Assembly (NCBI GenBank): GCA_022818135.1
Contig: JAFMSR010000018.1
Location: 3,081,077-3,145,076, forward strand
Reading direction: 5' to 3'
Length of the DNA stretch: 64,000 nt
Source of the DNA: Saxidomus purpurata
Lineage: Eukaryota > Mollusca > Bivalvia > Venerida > Veneridae
Shown here: positions 25,261 through 37,914 of the stretch, in pieces
How positions within the stretch are numbered: position 1 is the stretch's first letter
Layout of the letters: each line of letters starts with the position of its first letter
The notes under the pieces: generated by a model
Databases searched by the model: none
Seen by the model: only the letters and a program-made list of their open reading frames with translations
What the model was told of the DNA's origin: nothing
Program-made: the position numbers and the translations under genes

Positions 25261-26319
25261 AATGATTTTGAGGGCAATGGCGGTTTTTTTCTTCATTACA
25301 AGTGTCTGTGACCCATTCGCAATACGGAAATTTCAAAACAATGTCGACGAATGCATGTTGAGCCCATGAATATTAAGGAATGGATGAAATGGACAAAGTG
25401 ACCCGCTATTGTGGAAATAATGACAAGCTCACTACAGACGGACTCTACAACGAGTACTTTGTGTCATCGATATGTGTGTTATTCATGATGAAGGACAATA
25501 AAGCGTTCTTTTAATGACCTTGGACTGATGCCTTATGCCCAGTCTTCTTAAATATAAGGGCATTTCTTTATCTATTGACACTGACAAAATTGAATAATTG
25601 TATTGGTCAGTCATTATTTAGTGTGATTAGATGATGTCTGCTCACTGATTGATCCACTGTGACAATATAAACACTGACGACGGAATGTATATGTATTTGG
25701 CAGATACTGCACATGATTGGCTTGGTTAATACTGTATAACTTTACGAAGCTGTCTCATGAGCCATAGCAGAAATAAATAGTATGTACACTTATACCTTTT
25801 TACTACTCTTTCATGAAATTTCCAGCTCTTAAATTTTCATCGATCCGTATTTAGAAATTGATATTAATGGGCGAGGCAGGAAATATACACTTGCAATTTC
25901 CCTTCCGTGTACCCTTCATAAGAAATGTCGGATGCATGTGCGGTTCACCAGTGCTAATAGTGACAATTTCGCGTTTCGGTATAATATATAATATATCATA
26001 TCACACGAATTATCATGTTACATACTCGAAATTTAATGAACAATTTCCATTCATTGAAATTCTCCTTGTTTTTGCTGACACTCATAACGTGTTGATTTCA
26101 TACAGTGACTTCATTTACTGGCAATGAGGCATCATGTGGGTGTGAAATGTGATTAGAAGGTGAATTGATCTGTTTAAGATAAGGAGGGATTATAGGTCCA
26201 TATAACAGGAATTCCCAAACCTTGCTGACGCTCCCTTGCAATAAATTTGCTGATTCCTGTAATATAGACCCATAACCTATATGCAACTCTTCCTCCGTGG
26301 GCGATATCATTTATGGTAG

Positions 26320-26347
26320 TAAAAAAAAAAAAAAAAATAATAATAAT
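26320..26347 (+). repeat. Poly(A)/AAT simple repeat
   Basis: A run of 17 A followed by TAATAATAAT-type sequence. It lies where B has a B-specific segment compared with A and C (about 26,300-26,410), perhaps a retroposed tail. Confidence 0.7.
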
Positions 26348-26879
26348 ATCAAACAGGGAAAGCCACGTACCAAAAACGCAGCCTCCCCAAAACGAGCCCC
26401 ACAGACTTGTTGTTGTTGTGGTCGTTTTTTATGTAAAAGACTGTTAGTCAGACTTACGTTGCTACATTCCCTAAGGTGAAAACTCCCCCTTGTAACTACT
26501 TGATTCGCATATTATAGGTGTATGAGCCATCAATAAAATAAGTAAATTTCATCTGAATCAAAATTTCCAATAGCTGATGCTCGTAGAGGTCAAATAGACC
26601 GACAATGAAAAAGCGACAGAAATCAATCACAAAAATTCAAGTGCGTCTGTCAATTTGTTATATCCACAAATAATCTAGAATAGCATACAAGATTAGAGGC
26701 CATTTATAATTGAAAAAACACTCAAATACGACAGACACTCTCTCCGGACGAATCTGTGTTAATATACAGTTTTGTAACTTTGGCACGTAAATAACGGAAA
26801 GCAGTATCTTCAAAGATTTGAATAGCTTTGTATTCAACTTGTATAATTATATTTTGTCGCATTGTGTGTTTATTTTCCA

Positions 26880-26960
26880 TTTAACCAATGTGATTTGGGT
26901 TCAATCCCCAGTCTAAACACTTAAAAGTGTATCATTAAGGACGACATCTGAAGCAACACG
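26880..26960 (+). repeat. SINE remnant, copy in unit B
   Basis: B-box-like GGGTTCAATCCCC near 26,897 followed by CAGTCTAAACACTT. The same remnant is at 33,955-34,130 in C, and a more decayed one at 14,815-14,920 in A (GGGTTAAATCC), so the insertion predates the duplication. Confidence 0.55.
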
Positions 26961-27999
26961 TGCCTTCTAATTAATTGTAAACTTGAACAAAGTATTCAAA
27001 ACGGCCACAAGTCGACAGTAGTCAATTTCGGCATGAGGATTTGTACATGTTCTTATGGAGCAGTACCATAGAAAGCACTCAAATACTAACGACGGAAGAC
27101 TTCCAATTACAATTTCTGACAGCCTGCTTTAGCGTAAAATCTCATCCTTTATTCTCCATCAAATATCAGCGACTCAATTAGTTGACTTTTTGTCTTTATT
27201 GCCTGCTGGCAGGCGAGGATATCAAAAGTTCTTCTTATTAGATTTATTGCTTGTTTCAAGGGTTTCGTTTTCAATCAGTACCGTGTTACAACTATCGATT
27301 AAACTTTCTAAGAAAATTCTTTTCCGTCATTTGTTTTTGGCTAATTCACCGCGGCCAAGCTAAAGCATTTATAATTGGCCTTGTCAACGAAAACGCAATA
27401 AAATGTAAATGTCTTCTAATACATTAACTTTGTTTTCGATTGCTGGATTTCTTTTCTTCAAAGCAAATCATCTTTCAGTGAAATGTAATCTATTTGCATC
27501 GACAAAAACCTTCAGACGCCGTTAAGTCTCACACGTTTGCGGCGCTATTATGCAGTGTGTACATTTACTTAAGTAATAAATTTGGACACTTGATCATAAT
27601 TTCAGACATATCAAAAAACACACCCGAAGCCATTTTATTGTAGGTAAAAGTAGCGCCAAATTGGTATAAGTTAAATATACCGTCGATGGCTTGTAATATT
27701 TGTATTCCATCGTGGAATCACATATGTGAGCTGAAGTAAATAAAAAACAAACTAAGCTGAATCACGAAAAAATAACAGTTTCCTCCCTTTCATAAAACTG
27801 TACATTTGCCAAGTCACAACACAGATGCCTCTGGAGTATTGAAAGTGGCCCCCTTTTACCAGGTCCTAACCCCGCTGGCCGGTATAATTTTATCATCACA
27901 GTACATCTAGAAACATACATTAATTGTACATAACGTTGGTTGATAACCGAGCATTTTCTAATTTTCGCTAATCAGAAGTCACAATATTAATAACATGTA

Positions 28000-28640
28000 C
28001 ATGAAGCTTAAGTCAATTACGTAACTCGGTGCCTTTTTAAAGGTTTAAAGGTACATTGTCGATGTCACTAGAATAAAATGAAAATGAAAGTTAATTCTAC
28101 AAAAATGTATATATAACCGAATCTTCGAATTAGAAACAACATATAACTGTTTACTAATATTAGTTATTTTTTACAAATGCTAATGATATCACAATGATGA
28201 CGTACCGAGTGAAGTGTATCTAGATTTTTTGATTTTTTTAACTACATCCAGATTCTACATCTAATAAATGTAATCGATGGATTATGTGTTTCGATTTAAT
28301 ATTAATGATAAGGTCCTACAAATTAAATTTGAAGGTTGGTTTTGTGTAAGTCGAAAAAAGGGGGGACGCCATGTTGAGTGTAAGCTATCTAAATATCTAG
28401 ATTAAAGCGTTTTACCTGTTGTTGTTGACTTTTGTAGTAAAAGAAGATCCAAGAAGCGTGTTCGTCCTGATATACGGCATGTAGAAGTGTAAAACAAGTA
28501 ATTTTAATTAGATATAAGAAATCTTGCGTGCAAAATAAACGAACTTCACGATATATGTTGTAAACAATTTATTCATCTATAGATTTATTTATTTATAAGA
28601 TGGACAAAAAATGTAACTTTGTTTTTTCAACCTTTATCTT
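28000..28640. other. Spacer between units B and C
   Basis: No counterpart was seen in A, and no coding frame or clear element. Confidence 0.35.
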
Positions 28641-29941
28641 TATGCTTCAAAATCATCTGGTATTTTTTTATTTTATCTTCTTAGAATAATCCACAACTTT
28701 TTTGACAAATCTCTTCTAACCTGTTCAAATATATCCATGTTTGTTACATTTTTTTTCATTACTGGAGTAGATAAAAAACGTTGTTTAATAAAAAATAATG
28801 TTTTGTTTGGTGCAACAATTTTGTTAAGAAAAATAACAGAAAATTGAATCGGTTGTTGTAACATAGGACTGATTGAAAAGGAAGTCATTGAGACTAAAAT
28901 AGCTCTAATCAACGAAGTTTTATGTGCCCTGTCTGCCAATGAAGACAAACAATTTCAACTCATTAAAACGATGATGTTTGATGGGAAACAAATGATGAGA
29001 TATTACCGTACTTTTAAGACGAAAGTTCAATAGTAATTGATTGTACTCACTCGTACCTATTTAGATTTCTTTTCCGTGTATTTTAATGTATTCTTAACAG
29101 TACCTAGCAGGCTTTACAATTGACCAAATGAAAATAACTTCTGATGAATTTTGTTAAATTACTTGTTAGTAATTGTTTTTCAGAAGATTTTATCCAATGT
29201 TGTTTTCAATGTGCAAGAAGCACATTGAGAGAAAACTCAGTTTTCGACATTCGGTAAACAACAGACGTTTTATTTGGAGTGGTTTATAATGTATCTATGG
29301 ATAAGATTTCTTACAAAATATTTGAAGACCTAACCAAAACTAGTTTTATATGTGATTTTTCACATATTTTCATATGCTGTACCCATAAGTAATTTATTTA
29401 TACTCGGGCAAAATATATTGGAATAAACAAATTGATGAAATCGAGCTAAAAATTACTTGAAACAAAACTACTATAAGTCCATGCGCAGGGTAGTAGACAG
29501 GGTAACCCCTGCGCGTGACCTCTGTAGGTGGACCAATGGAAATTTTACTTTCATGTTACAGCTCAATCTATTTGCTGACGTATACAACACGCGCACTAAA
29601 AACAAAAATAAAGTAGCGTAACGTGATGTACAGTGTTTACAAAAACACATGCATGTCTGTCGAGTGTGTAACAAAATTTTCTGGCTGTGCAAAGGATATC
29701 TTGATGGTCTATGTTTTGGCAAAATAAAGCGTTAATTTACTCTGCTTAAACGCTTAACTTATCTAATACGTTCAATTGAAATTTTAAATGTGCGTACAAA
29801 TATATCACTGAATTCGTCACTCCGCGAAATGACTGTCTCTGGTTATATCTTACATGTATTTCTGCAAGAAATCGCCAACAAATCCGTCATTACAGATCAA
29901 GTTAATATAAAAATCTGATTCAGCATTTCGACAGTACCAAC

Positions 29942-29988
29942 TAGGTCAATCGCACTCACAGATCTCATTGGTCGAAGCGATTGACCTA
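29942..29988. repeat. Perfect 12-bp inverted repeat
   Basis: TAGGTCAATCGC (29,942-29,953) and its exact complement GCGATTGACCTA (29,977-29,988), separated by 23 bp. It marks the left edge of a C-only segment and may be part of the inserted sequence. Confidence 0.8.
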
Positions 29989-30449
29989 CTTTTTGGCAAC
30001 CAATCAAATTCACTCTTTGGCTGAAACTGACTGGAAATTGCAGTCAGGTAAATCTCTCCTTTTTGCACTCTGGAAAAATTACGTTTTGTTAGGTATATGT
30101 ATGGTAGGATACATGCCGAGGTCTCATCGAAGAATACAAGCTAATATAAATGCTCTCGTGGACGGACCTTTATAAATTTGCTTCAAATCAAATAAAAAAC
30201 CACAGTACCAATTTATTGTAAGGAAGCTTCTCGTTTGCCCATAGAAAAAACGTGCATGTCCATGATATTATAACGTCGCTTATAATGGCATACTTACGTC
30301 TTGTTTATGAACAGAACAGAACGTCAAATAAAGGCACACATTACATACAAAGCCTTTGTCACATTAGGTGGTGTTTTTCCTTCTATGTTTTACAAAAACG
30401 TCAATTAAAAGCGAGGGTTTAAGTGTGGGCATGTACACAAAGGTATTAT

Positions 30450-30640
30450 TATAAAAGGGTCATTTTCATGGAAATGTGATCCAAGTGCCGGATTTGCTCT
30501 CGTCGCGGTCGGATCATACTTGTGCTACTCACTCGTGTGATCCGTAATACGACTCTACGACTCGAGCAAATCCAGCATTCTGTATCATAACTAAATTTAT
30601 AACCCTATTATCTGTATTGTATTGCAACATTCATACAGAA
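30450..30640. repeat. Palindromic CTCGTG-core element, copy in unit C
   Basis: Outer arms GCCGGATTTGCTCTCG and CGAGCAAATCCAGC; inner CGGATCATACTTGTG against CACTCGTGTGATCCG. The stem is well kept, second only to the copy at 63,655. Confidence 0.75.
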
Positions 30641-32455
30641 GTTTATGAAAAATATAAATAAACTTGCCTTCCAGTGTAAATTTCATAGTTGAAGAATGAT
30701 TTTGAGAAATATTGCCGTCTTAACCTCGTTATCAGAGCCTGTAACGAAATTCATAATATGGAAATTACAATACAAAATCTAGCTGCCGACGGATGCATGC
30801 CGAGTCGATTGATAATAAGGAATGAATGGAATGGGACAAAGTGAGCCGCTATCGTAGAAATAAATGACAAGCTCACTGCATGCGGGCTCCACAACGACGA
30901 CTTTGTGTCATCGGTATTTATTCATTTGATAAGCATCAAAGACAATAAAGCATTCTGTTAATTTAAAAGTCCTTTTGACATATGTCTTGCGCCAAATGTT
31001 ATTACCTTATTCCGTATTAGATCAGTCCTTTATCTAAAATATGAACTGACCATGACAAAATTGAATAATTATATTAGTTAGTCATTATTTATTGTGGCTA
31101 GATGATGTCTGCTCACTGATTGATCTACTGTGACAATATAAATACTGACGACGGAAGGTAGATACTGCACAGGATTGGCGTGGTTATAATTGTACAACTT
31201 AACGTTTTCTCTATTTTGAGCAATAACAGAAATAAAGCGTAAGGTACAAATTAACATTTATATTACCGTTACATGAAATTTTCAAGCCTTTAGATTGGTC
31301 ATCGATCTGCAATAAGAAACTGATATTAACAGGCCATGCCGGTAAAATTCATTTCAGATTTCCTTTCATTATACCCTATTATTGCTCTGCTTTCTGATCC
31401 AATCAAATGTATTAATTTAATTCAAGAAAGCAAGATACAGATTCTATATTTACTCGGTATCTGCAGTAGAAAAATAATAATTTTACTCATTTTCCAATAA
31501 TTAGGAATGTGACATCCACCATAAATCTCTGTATGCCTACATTTCAATGAAAAAATTATTAGTAGTTTTTTTAGACAAACTGTAAGCCGGTTATAGGTCA
31601 ATTTTGCAGGAATATACAATGACGTTCCCTTGCAATAAATTTGTTTATCCCTGTATTATATACCTATAACCTATACTGCAACTCTTTCTCGGTAGGCGAT
31701 ATTGGAGTCAAAGTGAATTGATTATACTTATTTTTGATAGAATTTATGATAGTGTCGCAGACTTGTTGTCGTTTTGTTGTAAGTGTTACAAACTGTTAGT
31801 CAAAGACTAGCCTTGCTACATTTCCTTCGGTGACAATATCTGAATACTAAAATAGTAACTACTTGATTGGCATATTATAGATCTATGAACCATCAAAATA
31901 AGTATTGAATGTTATCGGCATCAAATACTCCTAATGCTCGTGGAGGTGTTAAAGACTGACAATGAAAAGACGACAGAAATCAATGAAAGAAAATGAAATG
32001 TTTCTGTCAATTTGATATGCAGAAATAATCTAGAATAACACACATGATTAGTGGCCATTTGTAGTTTAACAAAAATTCAATATGGCAGACGTTTTCGCCA
32101 GACTAATTAGTGCGAGTATACAACCTAATAATAGAAAATCCTAAATTTAAGCAGTTTTTATTCAATTTGTATATACAATCATGTAAACGATTTAACGCAA
32201 GGAAAACGTCTAAATTGTGTGTTCATTCATCGTTTACTAAGTACATCTTTATCGGTACATATCCTCTTAGATAAAAAATGCCCTCTCAGTCGTTATATAT
32301 TTTTTATAATAAAATTATGTATTTGGAAAATTATTTATTGTTCAGGCCGGTGTATCGTGTGCATTTCTAGTCATGTTCTAGTATATGATATAGGATATAC
32401 ACAATGTCAATAAGTTCTTAAATAGTCAAGAGACAGATCATCGCGCTACAACCAA

Positions 32456-33101
32456 AACAAGAGGGCCAAGTTGGCTCTATATCCCTATATCGCTCACCTG
32501 TATATTAATTGCCAATAATGCAAGGAGTCATGACTTTAACACAATTCATAGAGGTCCACTACATATGCGAAATCAAGTGACCCCCCCCCCCTCCCCGCCC
32601 CTCCCGGGCTGGGTCAGTTTTGACCCGGGGTTGTGATTAAAACAAACTTGGTAGATGTCCACAAGGCAATGCTACATGCAAAATATCTAAGCTCTAGACC
32701 CTGTGGTATCAGAGAAGAAGTTTTTCCTATAAAAGCCTATGTAAAACTAAGTGACCACCCGCGCAGGGTCAATTTTCACATTGGGTCATAATTTGAACAA
32801 TCTTGGTAGAGGTCCACTAGATAATGAAACAAGTCAAATATCTAAGCTCTAGGCCTTGTAGTTTCAGAGAAGAAGACTTCTAAAGTTTTTACTTTTTTTG
32901 CCATAGCAACCAGAGTTCTGCATGTAATGGAATTCTTTGAACAATTTTGGTAGAGCTTTATGCAAGGACTATCCGTGCATAGTTTCATCAAAATTGTCCC
33001 AGTGGTTTCAGAGGAGATGTCTTTTGAATCAAAATGTTGACGGACGACGGACAATCATCCATTAGAAAAGCTCATCCTGGTAAAGCCAGGTGAGCTAAAA
33101 G
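32456..33101. mobile_element. Non-autonomous element with internal ~174-bp tandem units
   Basis: The ends carry inverted GCTCACCTG (32,492-32,500) and CAGGTGAGC (33,087-33,095). Inside are two copies of a unit starting AAGTGACC (32,575 and 32,749), each with a TCTAAGCTCTAG(A/G)CC stretch and CAGAGAAGAAG. A GACGGACGACGGAC run precedes the right end. Unit A has the uninterrupted sequence at about 13,120-13,135 (CGCTACAACGAAATTTGACA), so this is an insertion into C after A and C separated. The poly(C) stretch at 32,579-32,592 lies within unit 1. Confidence 0.8.
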
Positions 33102-33360
33102 AAACAACAATAAACTCTTCTAATCAGCTGTACAGTTTATATTCCTTTCCATTTTACATTTATTAATAATATATAGATTCTGTATTGCAATTTCACGTAA
33201 TAAAACAAGCAAATTCAACGATAAGCTTGACGTTTATGGCATACAATTTCTTTTAAATTGGTCTCCATTAAACTTTAATATATTAATTTAAGGCTTATTT
33301 ATGGATATTACACAAACGAAAATAAATTACACTGTGTCTTAAATAAAGAAGATTCAGAGG

Positions 33361-33470
33361 TTGCGGGTTCGAACTCACTGGGATCACGACCGTACCTCCT
33401 ATGACACCAGTACAAGAAGTGGGCTCGAGAGTGACTCGATAAGCTTTAAGCTTTCTTCACATTCGAGCTT
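33361..33470 (+). repeat. SINE or tRNA-like fragment (B-box only)
   Basis: GCGGGTTCGAACTC at about 33,362 is a good polymerase III B-box, but no A-box lies upstream, so it is a 5'-truncated SINE copy at most. Confidence 0.45.
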
Positions 33471-33954
33471 AAATAAATTAGTATCAATTAAATAAAGTGG
33501 AAATCTACGTAGTAAAAGGAATAATGGTTTTTCTATGTGGAGGCATCATTATAGTCTGACTTGATATGACCTGGACAAAGAGGTCGTATTTAGGTGGGTT
33601 GGAGCAATGAAATTTGAAATTCAAATATTCCATAACAAACACCCTGTACGTCATAAATCAATATTTAAAATGAACGTCGAATATAAAATATCCTCTTTAA
33701 CTTCTTCGTTTACACTTTTGTTGTAAAAGCACAATTACGTGAATAGCCTAAAAATAGAACACGTTGACAAGAATTAAACATGCGTGTCACTCATTGAATC
33801 AACAAGGCCCATGTAATGTTTGAGGTTCGATACATTTGAGTATGGCGTTACAATATAGTTCATATACAAAGTAAGACGAAATGTTTTATGGCGTAAACAG
33901 AACGAATTATCGTAACAACTCAATAGCTTTATAAATGGTAATTAAGGGCGATAT

Positions 33955-34150
33955 ATTCGATGGTTCAGTGGATATGAATTTTGCTAAATAACCCAGAGAA
34001 CAAGGGTGCGATCCTCAGTCTAGACACTTTTAGAAACACTTGAAGCAACACATGTCTCAGCCCACCTAGCTGCATATGGGTACATGTGATGAAAATTGCT
34101 GGCTGTCTCAGTCCAGCGATTGGTCTTGCCAAGGGTATTGTTCCGGGCAC
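33955..34150 (+). repeat. SINE remnant, copy in unit C
   Basis: A-box-like GATGGTTCAGTGGATATGAA, then B-box-like GGGTGCGATCCTC about 35 bp downstream, then a body shared with A (14,840-14,930) and B. It is the best preserved of the three orthologous copies, with near-tRNA spacing. Confidence 0.6.
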
Positions 34151-35219
34151 AATTAAGAGAACTTCTTTTGTAACCGAGCTAAAAGAAATAAGTGTAAGAT
34201 AAAAATAGAAACGTTGACTTTACTCTAGTTAATTAAAAACACTAACAAAGTATTCAAAACAGCCACCAGTCGAAAGTAGTCAATTTCGGACATGAGGGTT
34301 TGTACATTTATTCATGTACCTTAGAAAGGACTCAAACACGGACGATTTAAGATTTCCAATTACTATTTCAGACAGCCTGCTTTAGCGTAAAATGTCATCA
34401 TTTGTACACCATCAAATATCAGCGACTCAATTAGTTGACTTTATTTGTCTTCATTGCCTGTTGGCAGGCGATGATATGGAAAGCGCTTCCTATTAGAGTT
34501 ATTGCTTGTATCAAGGGTTTCGTTTTCAATCAGTACCGTGTTACAACTAATCGATTAAACTTTCTAAGAAAATTCTGTTTCGTAATTTCTTCTCAGCCAA
34601 GCTAAAGTATTATAATTGGCCTTGTCAACAAAATGCAAATGGCTTTCAAGACGTTATGTTTCTTTATTTCTTCTTTTCAAAGCAAATGATCTTTCAGTGA
34701 AATTTAACCTATCGACAAAAGCTTGTAGACGCCATTAAGTCTCACAAGTTTAGGGTGTTATTACGTATATTTATTAAGGTAATAAATTTTGATTAATCAT
34801 CTCAATTTTAGACCAATCAAAATTAACATTTTTCAAATAGTAGCGTTTAGGACGACTCGACTACCAATTGTTTAGTATATGTTGAATTTTACATGGTGTC
34901 AAGATAAAACACTATTATTAGAATATTCAATATGTTTTCATAAATAAATTAAATAATTTTTCAGCTTTTTTTAATTTAATTGGTTTACAAGTTTTGTTTT
35001 GGTGCTGATTATTTTAAAAATTAATATGTTGATCAGTAGATCTCTGATATTTTCTATAACTTCTGACAAAGTTCAACAAACTACATGTACCTACTCAATC
35101 TATCAAATGAGTTGTCATTCGTTTGCAAATTATGTCTGTGTAAGAATCCTCTTAGATTTATTCTTTATTGGTAGTAATATATCATAAATGAATTATTAAT
35201 GAATCATCTAAAGCTCTTG

Positions 35220-35720
35220 CAGTTATTGCTGCTTGACTTGTACCACCAACCAGTTGGAACTTCCAGAGGTATGACCTGTCAAACATCAGTATCTGCAGTA
35301 CAGTGCCTGTTTTACAACATAAAATTGTCAACAAAAATACAGAAAGCATGATCTCACAAAATTAGCCATCAGAGACATGGACCCAAATAAACAAGTAGTG
35401 AGTCAGAGAAGGTTATGTGGTTACAGAGAGAAGTCCGCGATCGGTAGGTTTGAGTCGATGACAACAAGCATATGTGATAACATGCAAGCACAGAACCAGT
35501 AGATTAAAGCTATCATATATGCATCGGCAACTACTAGTATTGGACATTCAAAAGAGGAATGTCATCAAGTGGTCATTCTAACAGATACTCTATCAGTCCT
35601 AGAAGCATTGGTTAATCAAATTACCATCCCTTGTCAAGACCGTAATAGACTACATGTATAGTGAGAAGTAGAGAATGTCCGTTCAATGGATCTCGCAAAA
35701 AATGATGATCAGTCAAAAAA
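35220..35720 (+). pseudogene. Possible remnant of a retrotransposon RNase H domain
   Basis: One frame at about 35,541-35,660 reads VVILTDTLSVLEALVNQ, which resembles the second-aspartate strand and helix (TDSxSVLxAL) of the RNase H domains carried by some LINEs. Downstream, SVQWI resembles the following strand. Everything around it is broken by stops. The call rests on one motif and could be wrong. Confidence 0.35.
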
Positions 35721-37538
35721 AAATATGTGTTGAAAGGAAAAGACGTTGTGTGGCAGGAAGAAGGAGCTTAAAAAGACAGCTTCCTTAATTGCTGTGGCTG
35801 GGGTACGGTGCAGCCTTTGAAGACAGAGAGAGAGAAAACATCTAAAAAAGAAATTTGAATTTACATCCAAAAGGTCTGGACTATACAAGAAGACGTCAGT
35901 CACGATCACTCCCTTAAATGTCTCAGTAGACGTGAATTAACGTACAAATTTCATGATTGCGCAGGAGTTATCGGAGTGTGCTCAATATCAGCTTTTTACT
36001 GTAACATATTAACTTGATTTTTATCATTCGTAAATGCTATCACTGTTTCTGGAATCGGGGTTGGGTGAAGTCTTTATCAGTTGTTCATCTTTGCCGGTTG
36101 TCATAAGCGATAGCTATTTTGATTTATGGGCATAGTATAACAGACGCGAAAGTTTTAGGTGATGAAATAACATACAGACGAGCTTTTCTAACAGTTACTA
36201 AAGCAACTTTAGTTTTAGAAAGTCTCGGTAAATGTGTTATGTATAATTGTTGTTGTTAAATCGTGTGTTTGGTTGGATGGTTGGTGTGTGTTCGATTATC
36301 TGTAAAACTGCCAAGGTCACGATCATGTTATAAGTGAATATGTTATGTAGGCACGTAGTATAAATGTTTCAACTGTTGCACATTGGAGACATGGTAGGGA
36401 ATGACAATGGTGATGCAATAAGCTATAATGTCATGACCACTACTTTATAACTTGTAGTCACATATGCCACCTATATGGCGCTACAAGTTTCAGCCTATAT
36501 TCGTTATCCAAAAAGAAGTTACAAAGTCTATTAAAATTTTACATTTGTAAAATTGAATCTGGGATGAAACATTTGAAAGGGTTGGTCTTAATGGCTGCAA
36601 TTATATATATTGTTATACTGTTGACAAAGGATACTTCCTTCAAAATAGCAGTTAAGTTATCTTGGTGGCGACCTGTGACCAATGCAGATTATGGTCAGGG
36701 ATATCATTTTCTTCACTTTTCGCTGTTCAGTCAGTAGATTTATCTGGGCAAAATAGTCCTTAAAATATGCTGAAGGGGCGCTGACAATATTTCTCAATTG
36801 ACTATTTAATAGACTGACGGTTAGTTCACATATATAATAACTTTACCTAACAGCTCATTCGCCAGTAAAATCTGTTATAATGTTACGGATTTTGTTATGA
36901 AAACTTACATATTTATGAATTTTCTATATATTGTGTAGAGTGAGTTGCTGTTTTGCATTTAAGTGTTTTTATTTATTTATTTATTTAGTTAGCTCTTCAA
37001 AGTTTTCTCGTTAAGTGGAATTCCTTGCCAAAGTATTAAGTTAAATTCACATATTGTCTTTGAACCTTTAAAGTTCTTACTGTATTAATCCGGAATGAGG
37101 ACTTTGTTTTTCTGTAAACGGTTAAATTCTGAATATTGCTTTTAGGTCGAACATTTATCCCCAACTTTTTATACATTTTACCAAAATGCAGTAACTGGTG
37201 GTCAATTTACTTGACTGTTTCCCTAGATTTTCTAAAAGTTCTAATGCATGTCACGAAACCTCCTATCTATAAAATCATTCAAATGCATGTTGTCTTCCGA
37301 GTAATGTCCTTGTCAGAATGCTTTTAATATGGAATGATATTAGATTTAATGGTCGTAATAGAGGGGGTTATTGAATCTTAAATCGAGTCTATGTGCTTCG
37401 TAAAGCCATTAAACGATGGTGTATGCACTACTTAATGCAGCAAGCGAATTGAAATGTACAGCTGGACCTGTGTGACTGGTCACCTAGTTAAAAAACATGC
37501 ATGTTGGGTCTGGACAAGTAAATTATGTGCGTTCTGTT

Positions 37539-37573
37539 TGGTACCCGGGTACACCGGTACCCACACCAAACAG
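37539..37573. repeat. Perfect-ended short palindrome
   Basis: GTTTGGTACC and GGTACCCACACCAAAC flank CCGGGTACACC, giving a near-perfect hairpin. X has the related but decayed GTTGGTACTCG and GGTACCCAAACCAC at about 20,419-20,459. Confidence 0.75.
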
Positions 37574-37720
37574 AAATTAAACATGTCGAAAGACGTTTGA
37601 ACTTTATTTTGCTTTCTAACAAGATAATGTGACCAAATACATCCATAGATTAGAATGGGGTCAAAAGTTGCAGACTGGTCAAAAGTGATATTGACTAAGG
37701 ACAATATGTACAATCATTGA

Positions 37721-37831
37721 AGAAATAATCTGTGGCTTGGAGTGCTTTATCGAAATTGAAGCATTCCCCAGACGTGATATGCCGGGCGAAGCACTCGAAT
37801 TGACTATATATCATTGGCATATGAGTATTGA
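37721..37831 (+). mobile_element. 111-bp insertion related to the 60.5-kb hairpin, with 5-bp target duplication
   Basis: X' reads CAATCATTGA, then 111 bp, then ATTGA followed by TCGTAC. X reads AATTATTGATCGTATACG at 20,591-20,608 without the insert. ATTGA is thus duplicated (37,716-37,720 and 37,827-37,831). The insert contains GGAGTGCTTTATCGAAATTG and AAGCATTCCC, matching the left arm of the palindrome at 60,511-60,634. Confidence 0.75.
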
Positions 37832-37914
37832 TCGTACATGGCATAATAGTGAAATACTTGATAAAATGATGTGACGTCAGCGCGAGTTCACACACCATCC
37901 TCGGAGTATACAGT

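Larger units (their letters stand above)
22790..28000 (+). repeat. Duplication unit B (shortest full copy)
   Basis: Collinear with A and C (blocks listed under A). B and C also share 23,250-23,470 with 29,110-29,350, which A lacks; A and B share 24,410-24,870 with 10,290-10,740, which C lacks. B has no X segment after it and is followed directly by C. The 135-codon frame at 24,855-25,262 runs through the palindromic element and is broken in A and C, so it is accidental. Confidence 0.85.
28640..35190 (+). repeat. Duplication unit C
   Basis: Collinear with A and B. C-specific segments interrupt the alignment: 29,470-29,720 (GC-richer, with a hairpin of GCGCAGGG and CCCTGCGC near 29,483-29,513), 29,940-30,170, and the transposon-like insertion 32,456-33,101. 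C is followed by segment X' after a short LINE-like remnant, mirroring A followed by X. Confidence 0.85.

Noticed and set aside
24855..25262. 135-codon plus-strand open frame
   Set aside because: It runs through the palindromic element in unit B; the equivalent frames in A and C are broken, and no domain is visible.
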